Positions 6,882 to 15,211 are shown, numbered from the stretch's first letter. The stretch is DNA of 63,942 nucleotides from Pirellula staleyi DSM 6068 (GCA_945875845.1 CAMCMB010000039.1:1-63942), one strand, 5' to 3'. Notes: generated from the sequence alone by a model not told the origin. Numbers and translations are program-made.

Positions 6882-8282
6882 ATGGCTAGTGTTTCGAAAG
6901 AGTGCGGGCGGGATTCTTGGAAACTGTCCTGGTACGATGGGCCTAAACGGAAATCGATTCGACTGGGAGCGATGCCAAAGAAAACGGCGCAGCAATTCCA
7001 AGTTAAGTTCGAGGAGTTGCTAGGCGTGCGGCGTGGTGGCGGTTCGATGCCCCAAGCTTTGGGCGATTGGTCTAATGGTTTGGATCCTGAGTTACGCGAG
7101 AAACTCGAGGAGCTGGGATTGTTGGAACGTACGCGACGTTTGACACTAGGCGGATTCTGCGATGAGTACAAAGCATCGAGAACGAGCGTTGCCCCGGCTA
7201 CTGCGGTGCGTGATCGTCAAGTGTGTACCCTCTTGATTGAACGCTTTGGAGCTGATCGTATGATGGATTCGATTAGCGTTCGGGAAGCTGAGGAATGGCA
7301 ACGATGGCTATCAACGGACGGAAACAAAAGGGACTTGGAAAACAAAGCCCTTCAAGGGAACACGGTTCGGCGTCGAACGGGTACGGCCCGCCAAATATTT
7401 GCAACGGCTATTCGTTGGAAGCTGTTGAGAGACAATCCGTTTTCTGGGTTGGCAACAACGGTTCGAGAGAACAAAGAACGTCAAGAGTTTGTCACCTGGG
7501 CGAACGTGCAAAAGGTGATCGAGGTAGCCCCTAGCATCGAATGGAAAGCCCTGATTGCGTTCGTTCGGTTGGTTGGCCCTAGGGTTCCATCGGAACTGGT
7601 TGGCCTGACCTGGGCGGATGTGGACTTCGTTTCAAAGCGAATTGTGATCAAGAGCCCCAAGACTAAACATCATGGCGGCGAACATACGTTGAGATCTTGC
7701 CCGTTGTTTCCGGAGCTGTTGCCTTACCTTGAGAAGTTGGCTGAGTTGGTTGGCCCCGGTGTTGAAGTGCCATTATCTACCCCGGTCTTTCCGGTTGCGT
7801 GCGATGCTGGCGTTAATCTGCGGACGGCATTGGCTAGGCTGATTGTGCTGGCTGGGTTGACTCCATGGCAAAAGCTGTTTGTCAATTTGCGATCGAGTAG
7901 GGAAACCGAATTGCTAGCGGTGTACCCTGTGGCTGATGTGTGTCGATGGTTCGGCCATTCCCCGGCGGTGGCTGCCCGGTTCTATGCGCAAGCACGAACG
8001 GAAGTTGCGGATAGAGCAAGCCAAGAGCGGACATTAAGCGATACTTTGGTGGGTACTACAGTGGGGACTATTGATGTCGAAATGGGTACTAAAGTGGGTA
8101 CCATCGATGACTATCAAGAGACTAGCAAGAAGCATCAAGAAAGCAATAAAACCCAAGGGAAACATGGGGTTTTGATGGTTCAAGACGTAAAAAAAGGGTC
8201 CCTTGATGGAACCCGAAAGTGGACGATATTGGACTCGAACCAACGACCCCCACGATGTCAACGTGGTGCTCTAACCAACTGA
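6882..8282 (+). CDS. Tyrosine-recombinase integrase of the element
   Basis: The 466-residue product carries a SAM-like core-binding region (about 90-205) and a catalytic domain. Catalytic signatures are R234 in VGPRVPSEL, a lysine in the beta-hairpin IKSPKTK, R337 in FVNLRSSRE, H359 in WFGHSPAV and nucleophile Y368 in RFYAQ. The first residue of the HxxR motif is Val, a change I believe also occurs in related planctomycete integrases. GGGAG lies eight bases before ATG 6882; ATG 6867 is the alternative. After the catalytic domain comes a linker with GTTVGTI and GTKVGTI, and the last 25 residues are read from the antisense strand of tRNA-Val. The gene therefore crosses the recombination core, so its 3' end differs between integrated and excised forms. 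Confidence 0.92.
   Translation: MASVSKECGRDSWKLSWYDGPKRKSIRLGAMPKKTAQQFQVKFEELLGVRRGGGSMPQALGDWSNGLDPELREKLEELGLLERTRRLTLGGFCDEYKASRTSVAPATAVRDRQVCTLLIERFGADRMMDSISVREAEEWQRWLSTDGNKRDLENKALQGNTVRRRTGTARQIFATAIRWKLLRDNPFSGLATTVRENKERQEFVTWANVQKVIEVAPSIEWKALIAFVRLVGPRVPSELVGLTWADVDFVSKRIVIKSPKTKHHGGEHTLRSCPLFPELLPYLEKLAELVGPGVEVPLSTPVFPVACDAGVNLRTALARLIVLAGLTPWQKLFVNLRSSRETELLAVYPVADVCRWFGHSPAVAARFYAQARTEVADRASQERTLSDTLVGTTVGTIDVEMGTKVGTIDDYQETSKKHQESNKTQGKHGVLMVQDVKKGSLDGTRKWTILDSNQRPPRCQRGALTN
8050..8071 (+). repeat. Copy 2 of the 22-bp repeat flanking the att core (possible arm site)
   Basis: Identical to 1260-1281. A diverged third copy, GGGTACTAAAGTGGGTACC, follows at 8084-8102. All lie within the integrase linker. 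Spacing to the core is about 150 bp on this side and 42 bp on the other. Confidence 0.55.
8218..8239. other. Right attachment repeat (inside intact tRNA-Val)
   Basis: This is the second copy of the 22-bp core, identical to 1196-1217. It covers the discriminator base, the acceptor 3' strand and most of the T-arm of tRNA-Val, so the tRNA stays intact after integration. Confidence 0.88.
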
Positions 8283-8293
8283 GCTAACCGTCC
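8220..8293 (-). tRNA. tRNA-Val, anticodon GAC
   Basis: The 74-nt minus-strand sequence folds as a cloverleaf. The acceptor GGACGGT pairs with ATCGTCC with one G-U pair; the D-arm has TAGCTCAGTTGGTTAGAGC; the anticodon stem is CCACG/CGTGG with loop TTGACAT; the T-arm has GGTTCGAGTCC. The discriminator is A and CCA is not encoded. It is the integration target of the adjacent element, whose integrase gene ends inside it on the other strand. Confidence 0.95.
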
Positions 8294-8305
8294 AGGTTAT
8301 TTGCG

Positions 8306-8333
8306 ATTGTCAACTTGTTCACCTTGGTGTCAA
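8306..8333 (-). promoter_or_regulatory. Possible promoter of tRNA-Val
   Basis: On the minus strand TTGACA (8333-8328) is followed after 16 nt by GACAAT (8311-8306), 12 nt before the tRNA 5' end. The -35 hexamer is perfect and the -10 matches the consensus at four of six positions. Confidence 0.45.
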
Positions 8334-8456
8334 GTTCATTTGTCTCCATTGACGATGGTTGTCTTGCCTTTGGTTGTCTAATCTTATTCTGCCGGTTATG
8401 CTGCTGGCTCTTGAATCCTCGGGCATCTCCTTTTTGACTTGCTACCACTTTTGAAA

Positions 8457-9791
8457 ATGTCCAAACCTAGCCAACGCGTCGTTATTACCGGTATGGGGGT
8501 GGTTTGTCCACTCGGACGCGACCTCGATACGCTCTGGGCCAACTTGCTCGCCCGCAAAAGTGGCGTTTCCGCCCTCGATTGCCTGCCCGAAAATGGTCTC
8601 GATGTCCGATTCGGCGGACAAGCGAAGTGCTTCACCGGCGATATCGATAATTTTGGACCGCTCGAAAAGTCCCTCCAACGAGCCATCAAGAAAAACCAAA
8701 AGGTGATGTGCCGCGAGATCGAAATGGGCGTCGCGGCTTGCCAAATGGCCCTCGCACACAGCGGACTAAGCGACCCCGCCACCCGAAATCCCGAACGCTC
8801 AGGTATCGTCTACGGCAGCGACTATATCCTCACCCGGCCGGAAGAATTCGCGGACGGCGTGTCCGCTTGCTTTGACGTAAACAGAGTGTTCGATATGAAA
8901 CGCTGGCCAACCGAGGGCCGAATCAAAGTCAACCCGCTTTGGCTTCTCAAATACCTACCCAACATGCCGGCAAGCCACGTTGCAATCTACAACGACCTGA
9001 GAGGCCCTAGCAATTCCGTTACGATTCGAGAGGCTAGCAGCTCCTCCTCCATCACCGAAGCCGTTGCCACGATACGCCGGGGCGCTTCCGAGGTCATGTT
9101 GGCCGGCGCGACTGGCTCACGCCTTGAACCATTGCGTGCGCTGCATTTCTCCCTATCCGAAAAGCTTGCTCGGGATCGTTCCGACCCATCCGAAATGTCT
9201 CGGCCGTTCAGTGCGGACCGCGATGGATCGGTGCTGGGTGAAGGTGCCGGCGCCTTGGTGCTGGAATCGCTCGAGCATGCGGTCGCACGCGGTGCCAAAA
9301 TTTGGGGGGAAGTCGTCGCGGGCGTCGGATCCGCCGTGGGCAACCGTTTCGAAGGAAAGGATCGCGATTTCATTCGCCTTGCAACCCAAAACATTCTTAC
9401 CGGACTTACTGCCAAAGCTGCCGAATCCGATCTCGATCTGACGGGGGACGATTGGCACATTCACGCTTGCGGCAAAGGCGAAGTCGACTCGGATCGTTCC
9501 GAAGCAAACGGTATTTTTGACTCACTTGGGAGCAAGAGAGTTCCCGTAATAGCCGCGAAAAGCTATTTCGGCAACCTTGGCGCCGGATCCGCCGCCGTCG
9601 AGATCGTTGCAAGCTGTCTCGCCTTGGAGCACCAAAAGCTGTTCCCCATTCTCAATTGTGATCCGCTGGATTCTCAGTGCCCTATTAGGGTAACTGATTC
9701 GGATGGGCCGGGGAATGCGTTTGTCAGTCTGTCCTATTCCGCGCAGGGGCAAGCGAGCGGGGTGTTGGTTCGACGCGTCCTTTCGGCTTGA
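8457..9791 (+). CDS. Ketosynthase-like protein without the catalytic residues
   Basis: The 444-residue product has the thiolase-fold landmarks of beta-ketoacyl-ACP synthase II: VVITGMGVVCPLG at the N-terminus, GSVLGEGAGALVLE near the middle and KSYFGNLGAGSAAVE near the end. The catalytic set is absent. The Cys position in the usual TACAS context reads TIREAS, giving Glu192; the first His is Cys338 in IHACGKG; the second His is Asn373 in YFGNLGAG. It cannot condense by the normal mechanism. It may be a chain-length-factor-like partner, a decarboxylase-like enzyme, or a structural protein. The start is taken at ATG 8457, just before MSKPSQRVVITG. It lies upstream of rpmF, fabD and fabG in the same direction. 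Confidence 0.85.
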   Translation: MSKPSQRVVITGMGVVCPLGRDLDTLWANLLARKSGVSALDCLPENGLDVRFGGQAKCFTGDIDNFGPLEKSLQRAIKKNQKVMCREIEMGVAACQMALAHSGLSDPATRNPERSGIVYGSDYILTRPEEFADGVSACFDVNRVFDMKRWPTEGRIKVNPLWLLKYLPNMPASHVAIYNDLRGPSNSVTIREASSSSSITEAVATIRRGASEVMLAGATGSRLEPLRALHFSLSEKLARDRSDPSEMSRPFSADRDGSVLGEGAGALVLESLEHAVARGAKIWGEVVAGVGSAVGNRFEGKDRDFIRLATQNILTGLTAKAAESDLDLTGDDWHIHACGKGEVDSDRSEANGIFDSLGSKRVPVIAAKSYFGNLGAGSAAVEIVASCLALEHQKLFPILNCDPLDSQCPIRVTDSDGPGNAFVSLSYSAQGQASGVLVRRVLSA

Positions 9792-9872
9792 CAGTAAATG
9801 CGTTCGCTCGTACGCTTTTAATCCTTCAAAAATCCAGTCTTTATTTTAACCGTTTTAGTTTGAGTCCGAAAA

Positions 9873-10055
9873 ATGGCAGTTCCCAAGCGACGTCACTCCA
9901 ATTCACGGTCCGGCAAGCGTCGAGCACACCATGCCAAAACGCCTCGGCAGCTTCAAGTTTGCTCGAAGTGCAGCACCGTAACTCCAACGCATACCGTATG
10001 CCCGAAGTGCGGCTATTACATGGGTCGAGTCGTTGTTCAGATGGCCGACGAGTAG
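9873..10055 (+). CDS. rpmF: Ribosomal protein bL32
   Basis: The 60-residue protein begins AVPKRRHSNSRSGKRRAHH and has the two zinc knuckles CSKCSTVTPTHTVCPKCGYY. Length and composition match bL32. In many bacteria rpmF heads the fatty-acid gene cluster, as here, where fabD follows 56 nt later. plsX and fabH, the usual genes between them, are missing. Confidence 0.97.
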   Translation: MAVPKRRHSNSRSGKRRAHHAKTPRQLQVCSKCSTVTPTHTVCPKCGYYMGRVVVQMADE

Positions 10056-10111
10056 TCGATTGCCCGCTTGATTAGCCTTGCGTTTTTCGCTTGACATGGA
10101 AGAGTTGCAGA

Positions 10112-11023
10112 GTGCCCAAAGTAGCATTGCTTTTTCCGGGTCAGGGGGCGCAGTTCCTTGGCATGGGAAAAGGATTATTGGAACGAAGTGAGATTGCGAG
10201 AAATCTGTTCTCGCGTGCTTCGGAAATTCTTGGTTATGACTTAGCTCAATTGTGTGTTGATGGTCCGGAGTTGGATCTCCATCTCACGAAATATAGCCAG
10301 CCAGCTTTGTTTGTGCATTCGATGGCGGCGTTTGGCGATTTCGCGGCTCAGCACAACGAGGTGCTCGGTTCTACGGTTGCTGTCGCGGGTTTGAGTCTTG
10401 GCGAGTACAGTGCTTTGGCGTGTGCTGGCGCCATTTCCTTTGAGGATGGCGTCAGGTTGGTGCAGCAGCGCGGTGCGGCCATGCAAGATGCAGCCACGGC
10501 CGTCAAGAGCGGGATGGCGAGTGTGATCGGGCTTAGTTGCGAGCAAGTGGATGCCGTATGCGATGCGGCTCGGCAGCCAGGAGAAATCCTCCGGGTTGCC
10601 AATTTGCTATGTCCAGGCAATATCGCGATCTCTGGGCACGTCGCTTCACTGGATGCAGCTGAGGCCAAAGCCGCCGAAGCGGGTGCCACCAAGACCATTC
10701 GATTGAGTGTAGCCGGCGCGTTTCACACGGACATCATGCTTCCCGCAGTCGAACGATTGCAGCATGCACTCAAGGCAACCCAATTTTGCAACGGCAGATT
10801 TCCACTCTATTCGAATATCGATGCGCAGCCGCATGTGTTGGCCGACGAGTTCGCCCCCTTGCTGACGAAGCAAGTCGTTTCGCCGGTACAATGGGAAAGC
10901 ACTCTGCGCAATCTATTGGCCGCCGGGGTGGATCAATTTTACGAAATAGGTGCAGGTCGTGTTTTGGCCGGAACGCTGAAGCGAGTCGATCGCAAAGTGG
11001 CATGTGAGTGTTTTGGCGACTAG
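10112..11023 (+). CDS. fabD: Malonyl-CoA:ACP transacylase
   Basis: FabD transfers malonyl from CoA to acyl carrier protein for fatty-acid synthesis. The 303-residue protein starts VPKVALLFPGQGAQFLGMG and carries the nucleophile elbow AGLSLGEYSALACAG, in which the usual His before the Ser is Leu, QQRGAAMQ with the substrate Arg, and VAGAFHTDIM with the catalytic His. A GTG start at 10112 is chosen because GGAAGAG lies seven bases upstream and the protein then begins at the conserved strand. fabG follows after 22 nt. Confidence 0.95.
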   Translation: MPKVALLFPGQGAQFLGMGKGLLERSEIARNLFSRASEILGYDLAQLCVDGPELDLHLTKYSQPALFVHSMAAFGDFAAQHNEVLGSTVAVAGLSLGEYSALACAGAISFEDGVRLVQQRGAAMQDAATAVKSGMASVIGLSCEQVDAVCDAARQPGEILRVANLLCPGNIAISGHVASLDAAEAKAAEAGATKTIRLSVAGAFHTDIMLPAVERLQHALKATQFCNGRFPLYSNIDAQPHVLADEFAPLLTKQVVSPVQWESTLRNLLAAGVDQFYEIGAGRVLAGTLKRVDRKVACECFGD

Positions 11024-11045
11024 TTTTTGACTACGGAAGTGATCG

Positions 11046-11813
11046 ATGTCTACGAATTCATTTGGGTTAACCGCGGATCTTACTGGGCAAATCGCGTTGG
11101 TGACGGGTGCCTCGCAAGGGCTTGGGCATGCCGTCGCCGTTCGCTTGGGCGCGAATGGTGCTAAGGTTTTGTGTGTGGCTCGCAATGCGGAAAAACTGGC
11201 GGAAACGGTTGCGCAAATTCAAGCCTTGGGAGGCGAAGCTGTCGCGATGGCTTGCGACGTGACCAACCGCGAATCGATCGAAAAGCTTTTCGAGCAAGTA
11301 GAAGCCGAGTACAAACGACTCGATATTTTGGTAAACAATGCAGGTATCACTCGCGATACTTTGCTACCGCGAATGACCGATGAGCATTGGGATGAAATCA
11401 TCGCCGCCAATTTAACGAGTTGCTTTCTGTTTTGCCGAGCAGCCACACGGATCATGATGGGGCAGCGATATGGTCGCATCATCAACATGTCGAGCGTATC
11501 GGGTTTGATCGGCAACGCGGGTCAAACCAACTACTCAGCGACTAAGGCGGGCATGATCGGCTTCACGCGATCGCTTTCGAAGGAAATGGCCAAGCGGAAG
11601 ATAACCGTCAACGCGGTGGCGCCGGGTTTCATCGAGAGCGATATGACGAAAGCTCTTGGGGATTCGATCATCGACGAAGTGAAGAAGCGAGTTCCTGCCA
11701 ATCGGCTCGGAACGGCAGATGATGTTGCCGCCTGCGTGTTATTTCTGGCGAGCAAGGCGGCAAGTTACGTGACGGGACAAGTCATCACCGTCGATGGTGG
11801 CATGACGGGCTAA
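11046..11813 (+). CDS. fabG: 3-oxoacyl-ACP reductase
   Basis: FabG reduces 3-oxoacyl-ACP with NADPH in the elongation cycle. The 255-residue product is a classical short-chain dehydrogenase: TGASQGLGHA cofactor loop, NNAGITRD, the Ser of MSSVSG, the YxxxK pair in NYSATKAG, and the C-terminal YVTGQVITVDGGMTG. It ends exactly one base before the kdsA start codon (TAA then ATG). The acpP and fabF genes normally found after fabG are not here. Confidence 0.96.
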   Translation: MSTNSFGLTADLTGQIALVTGASQGLGHAVAVRLGANGAKVLCVARNAEKLAETVAQIQALGGEAVAMACDVTNRESIEKLFEQVEAEYKRLDILVNNAGITRDTLLPRMTDEHWDEIIAANLTSCFLFCRAATRIMMGQRYGRIINMSSVSGLIGNAGQTNYSATKAGMIGFTRSLSKEMAKRKITVNAVAPGFIESDMTKALGDSIIDEVKKRVPANRLGTADDVAACVLFLASKAASYVTGQVITVDGGMTG

Positions 11814-12671
11814 ATGGCAATTCCTTCCCAATCGCGGGCAACTGTCCAACCCGTTCGAATCGGTCGCCATGTGTGCGGCGATTCGCAGAGGCTTCTGCTG
11901 ATCGCAGGGCCATGTGTTATCGAATCGCTTGAGGGATGCTTGCAAATCGCCGAGACGGTTTCTGGAATCTGCGATCGACTGGGCGTCAACTACGTCTTTA
12001 AGGCATCGTTTGATAAGGCCAATCGGACGAGCGGCGGGAGTTTTCGAGGGCCTGGCCTCAGCGATGGTCTGGAAGTCCTGGCAAAGGTCCGGTCCAAAAT
12101 TGGTTGTCCGGTCACCACCGATGTTCATTTGCCCGAGCAGGCGGGGCCCGTTGCGCAAGTATGCGATTTGCTTCAGATCCCGGCCTTTCTGGCTCGTCAA
12201 ACTGATTTGTTGATCGCGTGTGCTGAAACGGGAAAACCGCTCAATGTGAAAAAGGGTCAGTTCATGGCACCGGGCGACATGAAATATGTTGTCGACAAGG
12301 TCAATGCGGCTGGCAATGGAGGAGTGATGCTCTGCGAACGAGGGACTTTCTTTGGTTATGGCCGCCTGGTTAATGACATGTCGGGCTTGCCCGCGATGAG
12401 AGCATTGGGAGTCCCTGTGATCTTCGACGCCACGCATTCGGTACAGCAGCCTGGTGGGCTTGGGGGATCGACGGGTGGCAACCGGGAGTTGGTTGAGCCA
12501 TTGGCGCGGGCAGCCGCGGCCGTCGGTATCGATGGTATCTTTTTTGAGACGCATCCCAATCCAGATTTGAGTCCGAGCGACGGCCCGAACATGGTGCCAT
12601 TGGATCAATTTGAGAAAGTTTTAGAACGGGTCCTGACGATTTGGCGAACCGTGACCGCATGGAATGCGTAG
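11814..12671 (+). CDS. kdsA: 3-deoxy-D-manno-octulosonate 8-phosphate synthase
   Basis: KdsA condenses phosphoenolpyruvate with arabinose 5-phosphate to make Kdo 8-phosphate, the precursor of the inner-core sugar of lipopolysaccharide. The 285-residue protein has [68 protein letters not shown] and the metal/substrate region [18 protein letters not shown]. It abuts fabG, implying joint expression of fatty-acid and lipid A core precursors, and is direct evidence that this organism can make Kdo. Confidence 0.96.
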   Translation: MAIPSQSRATVQPVRIGRHVCGDSQRLLLIAGPCVIESLEGCLQIAETVSGICDRLGVNYVFKASFDKANRTSGGSFRGPGLSDGLEVLAKVRSKIGCPVTTDVHLPEQAGPVAQVCDLLQIPAFLARQTDLLIACAETGKPLNVKKGQFMAPGDMKYVVDKVNAAGNGGVMLCERGTFFGYGRLVNDMSGLPAMRALGVPVIFDATHSVQQPGGLGGSTGGNRELVEPLARAAAAVGIDGIFFETHPNPDLSPSDGPNMVPLDQFEKVLERVLTIWRTVTAWNA

Positions 12672-12737
12672 ATGGCTTGGGCGATGGGGGGGCTAATTTC
12701 CGGCCTACCTCGGTCCGGCCTACCTCGGTTGAAAATC

Positions 12738-12995
12738 AATGGGAGAGCGAGGCCACCGCCGAGCAAGGAACGCCATGGTTCGGCAGGAGCCTCACCCCAC
12801 CCCTCTAAACATCGTTGCAATGTCGAATGCGTTGGAAACCAATGGGAGGGTGAGGCTCCTGCCGAGCTTACGACGCAATGGTTTGGCAGGAGCCTCACCC
12901 TCCCGAGCAATGAATGGATTGGGCAAAGTCGAGGAAAACATGTTTAGAGGGGTGGCCTCACCCTCCCGAGCTTGCTCACCCTCCCGAGCTTGCTC
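12738..12995. repeat. Palindromic repeats of the GGAGGGTGAGGCTCCTGCC type
   Basis: A perfect 20-bp inverted repeat with a 21-nt loop has arms at 12844-12863 and 12885-12904. A diverged second pair lies at 12740-12800. Single arms with the tandem CACCCTCCCGAGCTTGCT follow at 12956-12990. The stretch 12672-13088 holds no supported gene; frames across it are repeat-encoded. Confidence 0.75.
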
Positions 12996-13088
12996 GCCTG
13001 ATCAATTGAATGGTTGTCTCGCGCCGCAGGTTGAACGCATTGCGGCGTTTTGTTTTTGTCTTGGCAAAATTTTGGGTAGAATCGTTTT

Positions 13089-14855
13089 ATGAACCGACCT
13101 TATCTATGCCCCAAAATTTCTCGTTGTTTCCAGGCTCTCTCTTGGCTGGTTGTTGCGTCGTACCTCGTTTGCAACGTGGGATGCGAGGACGCCAATTCCA
13201 AGAAATTGCAAAGGCTCCAAGCTGACCAGGCAAGCGGAAAGGAGCGACGCGATTCGCTGCGCGAAGCGTTTCGGTACTTGCCTCAACTGGTTCGATTGGA
13301 TCGTTCTGTGGCCTTGCGCGAAATCCAATCGGAGTTTAACACTTGGTCCAAAAATGTGGTCGATCCAACGGACTGGAAAGCGGCGAATTTGCTTGAGTCT
13401 GTGTCGGCATCGTTGCGAACGATCGACTTTTCGAATCGTATTGACAAGCTTGAGTTTGGAGAACCCGAGTGCGAATTTTTGTTGCAATCTCAAATGATGC
13501 GAGACGTAGGGAAATGGGTGCTGGAACGTCCCTACCACGACATGCTTTTCAAGGGGTGGCTTGAGAAACAAAAGAGCGCAATGACGGCTGATGAATGGCG
13601 GCAACTGGAAACAACATTGAAGCTATTCGATTGGACGATCTGCAATGTAGCAATCGATGGGCAAGCCAAGGATGTGGAGCGACTGGTTACCAATTCCGAC
13701 ATGCCTTTGAGCGATTCCGCGGCTGTTTATCGGCAGCTTCCCTGGCAAACCTTAACGTTTGCTCGCGGTGACACTTGGCAGAGGGCCCGGGTCTTTACCC
13801 AACTCGCGTTCGCCCACGGAGTCGATGCAATCATTTTGGCATTGCCGAGCGCATCGGGAGCTACCGAAAATGCTTCTCTGCGGTTGTGGTGCATCGCGAT
13901 TCCTATCGCTGACAAGCTTTTTCTGTTTGAGCCACAATGGGGATTGCCTATTCCGAGCCAAGTCGATGATGGAATTGCAACGTTGAAGGAAGCCAAAGAG
14001 AACCCTGCGGTTTTGCAGAGGGCGAAGCTTTTCGGCTTTTTCGAATATCCAGTGGAACAAAAAGATCTAAGCGGACTGATCGCACTTGTTGACGTCGAAC
14101 CCTTTGTTCTCGGTCGCACGATGCATACGCTCGAGCGAACGCTAACCGGCGAGAATCGGGTGCGCATCAGCATCGATGCAGACGCCTTTGAGAAGCGACT
14201 CAATGTTATCGATGAGACGCTGCCAGTTCGGTTGTGGAATGTCCCGTGGTTGGCACATGTGTATAACCAGTCCGCGCGAGAACGGATCAATGACAAGTCC
14301 CCTTTCTCGATGAACTACATGGGGACTTACGGAGCGTTCCTTACGGATACACCGATCAGTCGCGCTCGCAGCTTGCATTTGAACGGCAAGTTTGACAGCA
14401 GTATCGAAGCGGACGGGGCTCTGCGATCCTATATGGATGTTCGCGTCGATGAGCAGACGCTGAAGGACCTCGAGGTGGATCGCGAGACGCAGGCGAAGAT
14501 CGGGATTGTCCGGAAACCAACCGAGACCTTGGAGAATTTTCAATTTCAGATTCAGCAGGCTCAGGTCTTTTTACGGCGTTCAAAGTTCGACGTGGCGGTT
14601 TTCCTGGCCATGCTCAGCCTGGATATGGACAAGCCTGATACGACCGTCGATTGGCTGACGAAGCGGTTGGTAACATTACCTGGCAGTGAGATTTGGCGTC
14701 CACACGCGCACTACTTGCTGGGCCGAGCCTATGAACAGCAAAACAACCCAGCGGCCGCGATGGAAGAATACAAAATTGAGAACTCGCCCCAAGCCGCCGG
14801 AAATAGAATGCGTATTCGCAAGCTCAATGCGAGCACCGGGAAAACCTCGCAGTAA
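13089..14855 (+). CDS. Lipoprotein with C-terminal TPR-like region, function unknown
   Basis: The 588-residue product has an N-terminal hydrophobic segment ending in the lipobox LVCNVGC (Cys32), so it is probably a membrane-anchored periplasmic or surface lipoprotein. The middle is mixed alpha/beta with ALPSASGATENASLRLWCIAIPIADKLFLFEPQWGLPIP, reminiscent of a transglutaminase-like fold but without a clear catalytic triad. The C-terminal 120 residues (AQVFLRRSKFDVAVFLAML, HYLLGRAYEQQNNPAAAMEEYK) look like TPR helices. Neighbours on both sides are repeat arrays, so it is probably transcribed alone. Confidence 0.85.
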   Translation: MNRPYLCPKISRCFQALSWLVVASYLVCNVGCEDANSKKLQRLQADQASGKERRDSLREAFRYLPQLVRLDRSVALREIQSEFNTWSKNVVDPTDWKAANLLESVSASLRTIDFSNRIDKLEFGEPECEFLLQSQMMRDVGKWVLERPYHDMLFKGWLEKQKSAMTADEWRQLETTLKLFDWTICNVAIDGQAKDVERLVTNSDMPLSDSAAVYRQLPWQTLTFARGDTWQRARVFTQLAFAHGVDAIILALPSASGATENASLRLWCIAIPIADKLFLFEPQWGLPIPSQVDDGIATLKEAKENPAVLQRAKLFGFFEYPVEQKDLSGLIALVDVEPFVLGRTMHTLERTLTGENRVRISIDADAFEKRLNVIDETLPVRLWNVPWLAHVYNQSARERINDKSPFSMNYMGTYGAFLTDTPISRARSLHLNGKFDSSIEADGALRSYMDVRVDEQTLKDLEVDRETQAKIGIVRKPTETLENFQFQIQQAQVFLRRSKFDVAVFLAMLSLDMDKPDTTVDWLTKRLVTLPGSEIWRPHAHYLLGRAYEQQNNPAAAMEEYKIENSPQAAGNRMRIRKLNASTGKTSQ

Positions 14856-14910
14856 AATAGGCGTAGGATTCGCAGTAGCCGCGAAATGTGATAGTCTAAT
14901 GCCTCGTCAA

Positions 14911-15211
14911 TATTAAAAATTAGGGTTGCAATGGTAGCCGAACTCGCCAGAGTTCGGTTTTTCGTTGCGGCACTGAAGTCTGGCGACTCCAGCTACCTCT
15001 AATTTTTGGATTAGCCGAATGGCGGTAGCCAAGGTTCTTGCGACAACAACCGGGGCTAGGAGCCTGTTGATTTAGTGAAGTCGTCTTGGGTAAGGGCGGT
15101 AAGACGGACTTCCAAGTCCGTCAATGGAAAATTCGACGGACTAGGAAGTCCGTCGTACCATTAAATCAACAGCCCGCTAGCGCCCAACGGCTAATTTTTG
15201 AACCCTAATTC
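14911..15211. repeat. Nested inverted repeats between genes
   Basis: An outer pair AATTAGGGTT (near 14918) and AACCCTAATT (near 15202) encloses an imperfect hairpin at 14933-14997 (GGTAGCCGAACTCGCCAGAG paired with CTGGCGACTCCAGCTACC) and the mobile-like repeat at 15064-15172. No gene is supported between 14856 and 15289. Confidence 0.65.
15064..15172. repeat. MITE-like repeat, copy 1 (full)
   Basis: The 109-bp unit has 11-bp perfect terminal inverted repeats CTGTTGATTTA / TAAATCAACAG and two internal palindromes, GACGGACTTCCAAGTCCGTC and GACGGACTAGGAAGTCCGTC. Related copies lie at 16680-16730, 16787-16897 and 44770-44853. Confidence 0.75.

Larger units (their letters stand above)
1196..8239. 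mobile_element. Integrated element of about 7.0 kb in tRNA-Val
   Basis: A perfect 22-bp direct repeat (1196-1217 and 8218-8239) bounds the element. The right copy is the 3' end of an intact tRNA-Val(GAC) gene and the left copy is the displaced tRNA end. A tyrosine integrase lies directly against the right end. Inside are two HTH proteins, a DUF3987 protein, a zinc-ribbon protein, a kinase-like protein with a small divergent partner, and a coiled-coil protein. No capsid, terminase, tail or conjugation gene is visible, so it resembles a phage satellite or minimal integrative element rather than a prophage. The excised circle would be about 7022 bp. Confidence 0.88.

Noticed and set aside
8240-8282. 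The RPPRCQRGALTN end of the integrase as a functional protein segment
   Set aside because: It is simply the antisense of tRNA-Val and is not likely to be selected as protein sequence.
12672-13092. Open frames and apparent tandem repeats suggesting a CRISPR array
   Set aside because: The repeats are inverted and irregularly spaced, no constant spacer length exists, and no cas gene is near.
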